The notes under the pieces are model-generated. The model was not told the DNA's origin, made no database searches, and saw only the letters and a program-made list of their open reading frames with translations. A stretch of DNA of 64,000 nt from assembly GCF_047496725.1 (NCBI RefSeq), contig NC_132982.1, forward strand, positions 2,573,501 to 2,637,500, in the 5' to 3' direction. Each line of letters starts with the position of its first letter. Positions within the stretch are counted from its first letter, which is position 1. Source of the stretch: Anoplolepis gracilipes (lineage: Eukaryota > Arthropoda > Insecta > Hymenoptera > Formicidae). Shown piece after piece: positions 14,401 through 24,602 of the stretch. Both the position numbers and the translations under genes were made by a program.

Positions 14401-17400
14401 ATCTTGAATGTACCCGGGCCGGCTTTCGGACTCTACTGCGTTAATCATCTGCTGCTGCCTATGGTGCAAAATTGGCTGAGGAAAACGTCCAAGATCTTCC
14501 GTGGTTGGGATAATTTTGCGCCCAACTTTAAACAGTGCTGCGGTCTCACGACCGATCTGGTGGTTGATTACTTGACGCATCTGCAAGGTAAATACATAAG
14601 ATAAGGCGAAAAAAATATGCCATAGATTAGCAAAACGTTAATCTGTTCGTGTGACCAACTCTTCAGGGCCAGAAGTCGTCAGGAACGATACCTATTTGCC
14701 GGCCACAACGTTGATGTTGAAACAACTTTTATTAGTGATGGCGGAATGCGTGGTGCAGTCTACGGAGAGCATAGCTCGTCTCGGTTGCGCTTGCATCAGG
14801 TAAGTCAAAAGCGGAGGACGTTTCCAGCTCGCGAGACACAAGAAGCCATTCCGAAACAAGTCCGAGTAATTTGCCTGTCCACTCGTTAGCCGTTTTACTG
14901 CGATTCTCGCGACCTTCGTTAATATTTACGCGGTTTAGCACGCGACTTTATGCATGGAAAATCGATGGCATTAATGACAAAACAAGCTTGCAATAAAGAA
15001 GGAGAGAACCGGAATGCGACGTAATGGGCACCAAATGTGGTGGTACTTTAACGGCTGATTGAAACGACATGTTGTTGCCGGTGATTTCGCAATTGGGAAA
15101 CTTGATTAGGAAACCTGCAGGGGACGAGTGTGGCTGCGAACGTTGCGTCGTCGACTACGAACCGACGGAACGCGGGTTCGAGTCCGCTGAGGAACCATGT
15201 GCCGCTATGAGGCTTTTTTTCGTAGAAATTAAGTAGAAGTGGATTATAGGAAACCTACATCAGTATAACCGACTTGGAGGATGAAGCGTTTTTTCTTAGA
15301 CAATGTTATCCGCGCGAATCACTCTATCGTCTTGTTCAATATCACGTCCATTTCCAGATTTCAGTGACGAATTAATCAAGTTTGATGGAATGTGTAGAGC
15401 GACGGACGGTTAAGTTGGGTATATCGTTGTTACGGAGAGTGTGTGTAAGACGATAACGAAGCTTGACAGGCTGTCCGATGGGATAAAGTAGCCACCGACA
15501 CTCGACACTTTCGAGAGGGCGTCATGCCAACGAGTTATCCCCCTTCCCCCGCCCCCCCGCCCGCCCCGCGCGCGTTTGTCCATCTAGAGAATCATCGACG
15601 CATTTTCTTCGTATTAATGTTATACAACCAACCGGGTCCGAGTACCGGTAACATGATCCCGCGAATCGATGTCAATCGCGAGGTATCGATGTACACGTGT
15701 TGCATCGATATTGAAAAAAATGAAGGAGGTACGCGAATGCGCGAATACGGTATCCTGATCTGAAATCCTAGAGTCGTCCGGTATAGGTGGACAACCCGTT
15801 TCGACAACGTGATCCAGCTCTAGATCGGATGATTCTCGCTTGATCGGCGTGATAATAAAAAGAGTGATTGCTCGAGAGACGAAATGCTTATACGAGAAAT
15901 TATATTGGTTATCAATTTGTCAATGAACGGATGGTAGCGATAGATGATATAGACGCATATACAGAAAGAAAAATCCCTTTTTATATTATCTCATTCAGAA
16001 GTCACACGAATGGCATTTGACAGGCACGTCCTAGTGAGCAGCGGGCCACTCCTCACCTCGGAACAATGGGAGGTCTGCGGTGTCGCCTGTTACCGCGCCT
16101 GCTCCAACTCGTTGCAGGAGCTGCACCAGTTGACCATGGCTTTCTCGCCGAGATCGGAATCCTTTTACGGGGACGTCGCCCAAGTGAAGGTCGCGGCGCG
16201 ACGAGACGCGACACCGGAAGAAACGGAACGGCTGCGACGGCTCGCCAGCCAGGTAAGTAATCCGAGAGATTAATTTAATTTCGCGAGGTGAAGCGGAGAA
16301 TCGACACAGCGATTCCGCGTTTAGTTCCCAATTGTTGTTCGATGTGCTTGATCGATGTGCTCCTTCTAGATATCTCGATAGACGGAATCTTAGTCTGAGC
16401 GAACATAGATTCTGCCCCCCGATTAGAGAAAGCCTCCTTCTACGTTCTTTATCGTTCACACGTCACAATGTCAAGATTATTTCTCGTTCGCATCTCGTGC
16501 TAAAAAGTGCGTCTACTTGATTTTCACAAACCGAGAGACAACATATTGTCTTAATCTTCACTTAAACGAGCATTTAAATCAAAGCCGGACGTTGAGTATG
16601 AGATGCGAAAGTCTCGTTTTTCTTTCGTTCCAAATTCACAATCATCACTTTAATTTAATTGTTATCAGCTGCTATATATCCGTTTGATAGATGACTTTTC
16701 TTCGCATAGACATCTCCTTGTCATTTGATAAACTTCCAAGCGCGTTGTTCGTAGCAATGAAGTAACAAGTGCTTGAGTGTGCGAAAAAAAAATGAGAGAG
16801 AGAGAGAGAGAGAAAGAGAGAGGAGAGAGAGAAAGTGTGTATGTGTGTGAAAGGAAAGAAAGATAGAAATATAGGGACACACGTGGTGCCCTCCTGACCT
16901 GACTTGCTCTCAGGTGAGCCAGCTGCGTGAAGTATTGACTGCCATCAAGAGGCAGAGCGCGGCGTCACTGCCGACGACGCCTTTCCAGGATACGATGACC
17001 ATTGAGACGACATTGATCGACCAGCACACTACCTCCTACCCCGTCGGTTGTAGGCAGCACACGACACCCCTCGATTACACTAACACTACGACGAACACAG
17101 GCCCCCAATGGCTCTAGCCGTCCACGGTAACTCACGTCATGGATTTTAAGACAGTCAGACAAGAAAAAAGAAACGAACTCTACTATATCGCATCGTGAGA
17201 TATTCACACCATTCCGGCAGAAAAAGCGAGTAACGTGGATAGACTGTGTCCTCGATATATCCACGCCGAGTGTGATTCACAGAATCGTCAGGCATATGTC
17301 GTCGTCGACAGGCAAGGCTTCAAAATGCTTGCATCGTGATCGCGATTTTTAATGTCGCTCCCAGCCTAAAGAATATTTTTGCATACCAAATATATGTATA

Positions 17401-18656
17401 CTTTGTCTGTATATACAGGATATCTCAAGAAAATTAACGAATGTTCTTTTGATAGCAGAGTCACTGGCCAATTTGGAGATTTTTTTCCTAGCGAAAATAT
17501 TGAGACATTAATAGAGCTTTCAAATGACAAGCGATTGAGAAAGAACCCAAGTAGCACATATTCGTTTCAAAAACTTTTCACAAATGTTTCTGCGAAACGT
17601 TTTAGAACCGGCTTTTGAAAACGTTTTTGATTGGTTAAAATGTCCACTTAAAAAACATTAAGGGAAACGTCATTTTCTAACAAAAAAAAAAAACGTTTAA
17701 GAAACTGTCAAAATACGGTTTTTTTCCTTTATTTGTGAAAAATTTATTTATTCACAGATTCAATAAAATAATGCATATATGGATATAATCCATCTATTTT
17801 CATCATGTTCTGAATCTCTTGTCGAGATTACGTCAGAAGTCAAACTGACAAAAAAGATATAATTTAAATTATACTTTTAGTACCTGTTCTTTTAGGCTTT
17901 ATATACATGTTATGAAAACTTGAATACGAGTTATTTAAGTCTGAACACGTAACATAGCAGCAAACAAAGGAACACGTATATTATAAAATAGATCTTTTTT
18001 GTCTTGTCGAAAAGATGATGAAAAAGACATCTTTTCGTCGATTAAATTTAATTATGACTTTTAGAAGACATCTTTTAAAAAATTACTTTTTTTTTGTAGG
18101 TAGAAAGATATTCTTTTAGACATCTTTTAGCCTTGTCAGAAAGATAACTTAAAAAAGACATTTTTCGTCACCTTTTAATTTTCTGTGCTATCTGGAGATC
18201 GTCTTAATAAGTACAGTCTTAATAATGTGTATATATATATAATTTTGAATTAAAAAATTAATTTTTGTTCTATTTATAGAAACGTAAAAAATACGTTTCT
18301 TAAACCATGATTTTAAAAATGTTTCTGTTAAAACGCTTCTTATTGGTGCTTGACGGTTAAAAAATATTGGATACGTTTAGAAAACGTTTATAAAACGAAC
18401 ATGTGCTACCTGGGAATGCTTTTCGCAAACTATATATTTTGTTCTTGAAAGATTATATTCTTCAGTTAATATATATTTCAGGTAGAGTGTGGTTTTATGT
18501 AGAATTTTAATTTGAGGTTTAGTTATAATAAAAAGATATATGTATGACAAAAAAAATTAAAACTATATTTTTTCAAAAATTGAGTTTCAATTGGTCAAGA
18601 AAATTATTATTAAGAGAACATCCAGAAATTTCAAGACACTCTATACACATTCACAT

Positions 18657-18705
<49 letters not shown>

Positions 18706-21700
18706 GACGCACGTATCTTGTATGTACGCTGACACACATACGGCGCAAGCATCATGATCGGCCGATCGCTTTCGATGTATTCCAAGTGCTTGTTCAATGT
18801 GGCTAATATCGGCGACGTGACAGGTTTCCAAAATGTTTATGTATTTTTGTACCGCCAAATAATTGTTTTCAAATATAGAGCTTCTATCATCAGCTTGATT
18901 GACTGTTCACTTGCCACCCTCCACCTTGAACGATAAAGGAATACGCCTGTCGACGAGGAAGCGCCGTTCGATTCGGATCGCCATATTTTTTCTTTTTTTT
19001 TTTTTGCACACGCTGGTAGAAGGCACGGGTTAGGCAAAGACGCTTTGACGAGGTTCTTTTCAAAAAAAAAAAAAAAAAATACACAAATTGTACATAGAAC
19101 TTCAATTTTTGAAAATAATAATTTTATAGATACAGATAGTGTAATATTATCTTTTTTTTTTCGTCAAATCTTTTATTGTCTTAAAAGAAAGTTTTTTTTT
19201 CATTTTGTTGTTAAAATTTGTTAGCTCTAAGAATAATCGTTGAATTACTTCGACTCTGAAATATCTTTTCTTTTTGATCGTTTTAGCTTGTTATTTGTAC
19301 AGAGAAGGACCTCGTCGCGCTGATTGAAATGTCATTTCAATTTTACTTCTTGGCACGGTCTTGCGAATCACCATTAAAATCCATGGCTTGGGTCCATGGC
19401 TAGAATTTCACTGTCACGATAAAGTGTACGTAACGATATATAACGACACCATATTATAGAAGCTGCAGCTTTCGTAGTGTGCACACATTATATTGCGACT
19501 TGAAAAATTTACGGACAGTCGCGTTAGATTAAGTGCATACTGTTATTATACTATTGTAATTAAGATTATCTTCACGATCAGTTATGTAACGATCGTCGCG
19601 ATATCTAAGTCATATATGACAATTGATTGCTCGAGATATTTATTTTTGCGCGCACACAAGCTCTGACTGTGTCATCGGAAGAACTGATAATGACAGATAT
19701 AATCTTACTTGCAATCAGAATATTACGGAGATTCAACAATTGCTTCTAAAAATAGAGATCTGCAAGATATAGAAAATTTTCATCGAGTTTACGAAAATTT
19801 TGACAGAAGCTACACACATCATACTACATACATTCAACATGCTGCTTGAAACACAAGTTTGGACTTGACAATTCACGATTGTGTCCTCAGGTGTTCCTTC
19901 TGGAGGAACAGACACGCGTCGAGGATGCCACGCGGTCGCCTGACGAAAGATCGTACGTGTTCCTTTTGTATCCTCCTGCCGTAGGCACTACTCTCAATCC
20001 CGATCTCTACATCATTAGAGTTCAGTTGCGCGCGTTAGTCGTCGGACTTTTGGTACACCAGATGCTGCTTCATTGCATCGCGAGTGTCCTCCTACAGGGT
20101 GCCGGCACCTCAATTTCAAGGTTTGCACATCATTATTTCAACGTCTCTTTAGCAATAAAAATTAATGAATAATATAATGTAGTGTATAAAATTTATATCA
20201 AAGTTGATCGACGGATTAAGGATGTTTAGTACCTATTTTTAAAAATATAGGAATTTAATAAAATTTGCACATATTGTTCTGATACATGTTCAGAAACTTA
20301 TAAAAAAACCTAGAGTTGATTCACTGAAGCAATCAACAGTAAGGATTTTAATTTGCAATGAATTTACTCGTCGATATTATTATAAATATAATTATTTTGT
20401 AGAGTTAATTATAAGTAAAAGTATTAATATAATTATAAATATAATTATTTATATAAATAAGTATAAATATAATTATTTCTGTCCTTTTTAGCCCTTAAAT
20501 TGTTACGATTACAGATTTTCTATCTTATAAAAAACCTGTGATCGTGTTGATCTAAGAGCTATAATAGATAGAAATAATAATAGGAATTTATTCAAAATTT
20601 GCAAAAGTATAGTTTAATATAGAGGAAATATTTGATCACATAATTTTGGTCAAGTACTGACTAGTTCAAAAGATATTGAATATAATTTTCTCAATTTTGT
20701 CCTATTATCCGAGATGACATATTATTTATTGTGAAAACGTGGCAACATAACATTCAGCTGAGCCTTCTTTTGACATTTTAAATAATCTATCTTTTCATGT
20801 GAAGAAGCTTCTATATACAAACATGTAAGCGAGAAGCGACTAGGCCTCATATGTCAATTTGCAATTTGAGCAACTTATCAAAAATTACCATGTTGTCACA
20901 TTTCTTTCTTCTCGGAGAAATGACAAATTATTAAATTTATCAAAGAAATAGTTATAAATCTTCTATATTTTGTCATTATTCACTATTATAATTTTTATTC
21001 TGACATTTTAAATTACTCTGTACGAGTAAATTCTTTTATTTTTATAATTCAAATTTTGTGCTGTAATGTTGAAATCGAGGTACCGTCAATGATAAAAGTT
21101 TCTCGTTATAATTTAAGAAACACGAAAATTCTCCGAAAAAAAGCAACAGAAGTTGAAAAATACATTTCTACACTCTAGCTATAAATAAATAATAAGATTT
21201 TATGCAATCTTTATAATAATCATATACTAAAATATATGAGAAAAGTATATATTCGTCAAATTCGTCGACTACTTTTTACTCCGATTGTAGGTGCTAAACA
21301 TCCTTAATTTAATTAGTTTAAAATTTGGTAAAGAAATATGTGTAGAATAACATGAATAACAATCATGAAGGACATGTTTTCGTAGCTTGTCCCACGTGAT
21401 TCCGCATTCGACGCCGTGCAGCTCGCCTAATCCAAACGTCAAACGCGGTTACCTGTCTCACCTGAATTCGTATCACGTGGAGATCTTTCTTTCCATCTTG
21501 GATCTCTCTTACGTCGCTGCGTTGAAATTTGATTGTCGACCCGGCCTCAAGTTTCTGGTGCAGAAGGTGGCGAATCTCGAGCAGCCGGCGAATCTATATC
21601 GTCAGGCGGCCGCTGCCTGGACCATCAAGATCGTCACGTTATTCGAGCTGTGCTTACGTGAGATAGAGGAACTAAACGCGACTCTGGAACTGGTCAAGAC

Positions 21701-24005
21701 CATTCTAGGCACCGGGCTAAACGATAGGGAGTGCGTCTACGATATAAAGCATCGGAAACTCACCAAGTATCTTCGACAACTACGTACGATCTTTGACGAG
21801 CTGTGCGAGACTTACGTTGAGGTGGTTCTCGACGAGGACGGTAAATACACCAAGGTCGATAGTTTCGCGGAGAGAAAGATATTCCTATTGGTGGCTCAGC
21901 CCGATGATCATCCCGAGATCACCAGAAAGGAGCCTATCGACGATCGACTTATTACCAATACGCCAGCGGCCGTCGGCTCGCTAGAGGAAGAGAATCCCGA
22001 CGTCCAACCAAACGATCAAGAAGATGACCAGGATGATCCGGACGATGCCGACGTGTATAATCCGAATTTGGACGACGAGAGTGGCTTGGAAGAGCTTGGA
22101 GCTGAATGTGAGAACGACCCGAGACCGTTCAGGTTGTCGGACTTGGCCGCAGAGTACTCGACCGATTCTGGTCCGCAATCCGAGCCGGAGACCGACGACT
22201 CGAGACCAATGTCCAGGCTCGGCTCGGTCACGGAGAAGGTCGTCTACCTCGATCGCTCCGGCGGTACCTCCAGCGAGGATTATATCGACGCCAAGTACGA
22301 CGCCGTGACACCAGCGCCTCCCAATATGATGTACGAAAGTGATAATCTTCGCTGTAATTTAGAGTCGTTCTGGGGAACAGAATCGACCGACGCGTCTTCC
22401 ATGAGAACCATGGCGAACGTGAAAATGCTCGATCGCAACTCGTTCTCCGACGAGACCTTTTTATACCAGAAATCATATTATTCAGAAAGACGCGGTAGCG
22501 ACGTGTGTCCGTTATCTAGGCGGAAATCCTTAACATTCATTACTACGGCGGACCTCGAGGACGTGGATAAGTCGTCGCTGGTCGTAGAATCCGCGAATCT
22601 CCGGCCGAGATCGGTAATGGAACTTCGTGAAACGTCACGTCCCACCTGGACGACATCCTATGAGCCTCACGAGCCAGAAACAGGTACCGAAGAAGAGGAC
22701 AAAAGTAATAGCAAATCTTCGCAGATCCTTGACAATATAGACGAGCTGCTGCGCGATTACGAACGTAGTAAGCGTGGCTTTAGGACGAATCCCTTTTTGC
22801 GGGACGAAGGCGATAAGGACACCACTGTAGCCGAGAGCCAACCGGTCGCCAATCAGGAGATGGAGTTCCAGCGGAGAAACGTTAATAAAGACAGCGAAGC
22901 CCACAGGAAAGCATGGGCGGATACTTTGAGCACCGCGTTGGAATGGGCCTTAGCTTTGCCAGTGAGTTATACAACTTTTTCACATTGATATTGTAAGAGA
23001 TTCCAATATTAATCGTTAAATTATAGATAAGCTCTCTTGTCCAAAGTGCATACTTATTAATACTTTCATCTCTTAACCCTTTGAGTCACGAATTTTTCTA
23101 ATTGTCAGTATTTTATAAAATTTGATATATAAGGGTTTTTGAGATCGCTTACGAATCCGTTGTCAGACTTTCAAAATTCAAAATGACGGATCCAATATGG
23201 CAGACGAAATTTTACTTCCGCCATATTGGATCCCTATATTAAATTTTGGAAATTAAAATTTTTTTTCCTTTAGATTTAGATTCTGCGATCTAAAAAAACT
23301 TTGAGAGAAAAAATTTAAAAAAGAATACGACTGTTACTTTTAATTTAGAACAGAAAATATTGTTTTTTATATATTTTTATCAAAAAAAGGAGAATTTAAC
23401 AAAAACAACACGGTGGAAAGTTCTAAAAAAATTCTGAAAAATACTTTAAAGTGTACTAAGATTATAAAAAAATTGCCGTATTTATTGTCATAATAGATTA
23501 GTAGAAAATGCATTTTTTCGTAAACAAGTATTAATTTTGACTGTTTGTTTATATATGGTATTTTTACAATTAACAATTAATGACTGTTCATATTTTTTTT
23601 ACACTTGTTGATGTTCTAGAGACTCTGTAGAAACAAAAAATCCGGTATTTGTTGATAAAAAAGTAGTTAAAATAATAAAAAAAACTACGAAAAAAAGATG
23701 GGTCTCTGGGTGACCGGCTATGACTCAAAGGGTTAAATAAGAATTTACGAGTAATTGTACAAGTCTGTAAATCATTTACATTATTATTTTCACATTCTAT
23801 ATATTTTATCATTCTATATATTTCTCTCACCAGACGCGTGTCTTGGACACTTGTTTTGCAGGATGAACGATTGGCACCGTTACTTCCGGTTTTCGTAGGC
23901 GGCGTGCGAACACTGACCAGACACGCCATAGATCAAAGTCTGAAGCAGCGTCTCTCGGCTCTCTTCCATCGTATCGCCGTGCTTTATGGATTGACAAATA
24001 ATTAA
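6684..24005 (+). CDS. ARFGEF3: ARFGEF3/BIG3-like protein (brefeldin A-inhibited GEF 3; complete)
   Basis: Large Sec7-family-related protein; vertebrate BIG3 has a degenerate Sec7 domain and acts on Golgi/secretory-granule or lysosomal membranes and as a scaffold. Exons: 6684-6768, 7181-7314, 7817-7951, 8100-8265, 8557-8686, 8777-9046, 9169-9402, 9514-9741, 10305-10681, 10789-10973, 11040-11202, 11336-11644, 11726-11948, 12230-12403, 12505-12913, 13429-13641, 13705-14587, 14667-14799, 16024-16252, 19891-20120, 21386-22961, 23862-24005. The sum is 6,630 nt, 2,209 residues (human about 2,177). Landmarks: an N-terminal helical DCB-like region (residues 1-90); an acidic Ser-rich linker at about 465-510; NADGIYLATYAALLLNLKL at about 615-635 in the Sec7-like region; EAACHEDRGISKKAV and HFHFNEALFKPFE in the HEAT-like middle; and an acidic, low-complexity tail at about 1,830-1,900. 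A further probable alternative exon lies at 16914. The donor of exon 19891-20120 (GTTTGC) is weak. Confidence 0.93.
9794..10189. mobile_element. TTAA-flanked MITE in an ARFGEF3 intron
   Basis: 396 bp flanked by TTAA at 9790-9793 and 10190-10193. Ends are GGATGTTTAGCACC and, read inward from the right, GGATGTTTAGTATC. The TTAA flanks suggest piggyBac-type mobilisation. A longer copy in the opposite orientation lies at 20220-21303. Confidence 0.75.
13013..13386 (+). mobile_element. tRNA-derived SINE with target-site duplication
   Basis: 374 bp in an ARFGEF3 intron. The head resembles a tRNA: A box TGGCTCAGTGAG at 13022 and B box GGTTCAAATCC at 13066-13076 inside a T-arm-like hairpin (TCGG...CCGA). 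A GC-moderate body follows, ending in an A-rich tail. A perfect 10-bp direct repeat, ATAAATATCA, flanks it at 13003-13012 and 13387-13396, as expected for a LINE-mobilised insertion. Confidence 0.8.
14800..16023 (+). other. ARFGEF3 intron (1.2 kb)
   Basis: Between exons ending at 14799 and starting at 16024. It contains the tRNA-like sequence near 15131-15220 and a GC-rich stretch with a run of C near 15540-15570; no coding exon was recognised. Confidence 0.7.
15131..15220 (+). other. tRNA-like Pol III promoter sequence (SINE head or tRNA relic)
   Basis: TGGCTGCGAACG resembles an A box and GGTTCGAGTCC at 15175-15185 is a perfect B box within a T-arm hairpin (GCGG...CCGC). An anticodon-like stem CGTCG/CGACG has an over-long loop, so a functional tRNA is unlikely. 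A run of seven T at about 15212-15218 could terminate Pol III. It lies in the ARFGEF3 intron 14800-16023. Confidence 0.4.
16914..17117 (+). CDS. ARFGEF3: probable alternative exon of the ARFGEF3-like gene (alternative C terminus or 18-nt micro-exon)
   Basis: A good CTCTCAG acceptor precedes an open frame at 16914 that is in phase with the upstream exon ending at 16252 (phase 0). Read straight on, it encodes 67 residues beginning VSQLREVLTAIKRQ and stops at TAG 17115-17117, which would give a protein of about 1,627 residues lacking the C-terminal third. Alternatively, a GT at 16932 (after VSQLRE) keeps phase 0 and joins in frame to the exon at 19891 (VFLLEEQTR), making an 18-nt micro-exon. The exon can also be skipped without frameshift. 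The composition looks coding, but no transcript evidence is available; which option is used is inference. Confidence 0.5.
   Translation: MSQLREVLTAIKRQSAASLPTTPFQDTMTIETTLIDQHTTSYPVGCRQHTTPLDYTNTTTNTGPQWL
17118..19890 (+). other. ARFGEF3 intron (2.8 kb past the alternative exon)
   Basis: Holds the element at 17546-18414, a CA/TA microsatellite at about 18655-18712, several homopolymer A/T runs near 18990-19080, and otherwise unremarkable AT-rich sequence. Confidence 0.7.
17546..18414. mobile_element. inverted-repeat element with CCCA(A/G)GTAGCACAT termini
   Basis: 869 bp. Left end CCCAAGTAGCACAT and inverted right end CCCAGGTAGCACAT match at 13 of 14 positions, then TTCGTTT on both sides. 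Interior arms are rich in ACGTTT/AAACGT words arranged as inverted repeats. No coding sequence and no clear target duplication. Shares terminal words with 333-725. Confidence 0.65.
20220..21303. mobile_element. longer TTAA-flanked relative of the 9794-10189 MITE, opposite orientation
   Basis: 1,084 bp flanked by TTAA at 20216-20219 and 21304-21307. Its left end matches the inverted right end of the 9794 element and vice versa over about 100 bp at each side; the additional interior is non-coding. It fills most of the ARFGEF3 intron 20121-21385. Confidence 0.75.
23077..23732. mobile_element. piggyBac-type non-autonomous element (copy 1)
   Basis: 656 bp flanked by TTAA at 23073-23076 and 23733-23736, with terminal inverted repeat CCCTTTGAGTCA. 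It lies in the last ARFGEF3 intron. Near-identical along its length to 37901-38550. No transposase ORF. Confidence 0.82.
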
Positions 24006-24570
24006 TAGCGTTCGCGTCTTATATGCGCGCTCGCAGCCTTAGGTTGTACGGCTCTTGAAGAAGCCGAAGGGAAGAAACAATTTGATATGTCAACGTGATA
24101 TAATAATTTATTCTTTTCATATTCCTCATTGTTATGTTACTGTGATGAAGCAGCTATTGCTTGCAGAGTCCAAGAAAGAGAGACGCAAAGGGAAAAAGTA
24201 GGGAATCAATCGTCTTATTAAATTGAAAGGAGATCATAGAAGATCGATCGATGAATTGTGAATCTCGGGTTTGAAAAAACGCGTTCCCGTTTCCGCACGC
24301 GGATCTCCATCTCTCTCTCCCGCGTCGACACGTCGGAGACAAGGATTTTATTTACGATCCATTCCGCACGCACATCCCTCGATTCTCATTTTATGCTCTT
24401 TGCGCTTAACTGTAGTTTGCGGTTCGGTCGTAGTGCCGGGTGTAGCGCCCGGATTTTTGCTTCCAACACGTAGAGCTTGAGAACGCGGCCGAATAGCCGA
24501 TGGTATTGGCACTCCTCTGTTCCAACTTGCCAAAACGATATCTACCAGGAGTGAAACGTACCGTCATGTG

Positions 24571-24602
<32 letters not shown>

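Noticed and set aside
23077..23732. Possible coding remnant inside the 656-bp element
   Set aside because: The frames are short and AT-biased and the copy at 37901 shares only non-coding identity; no transposase motif.
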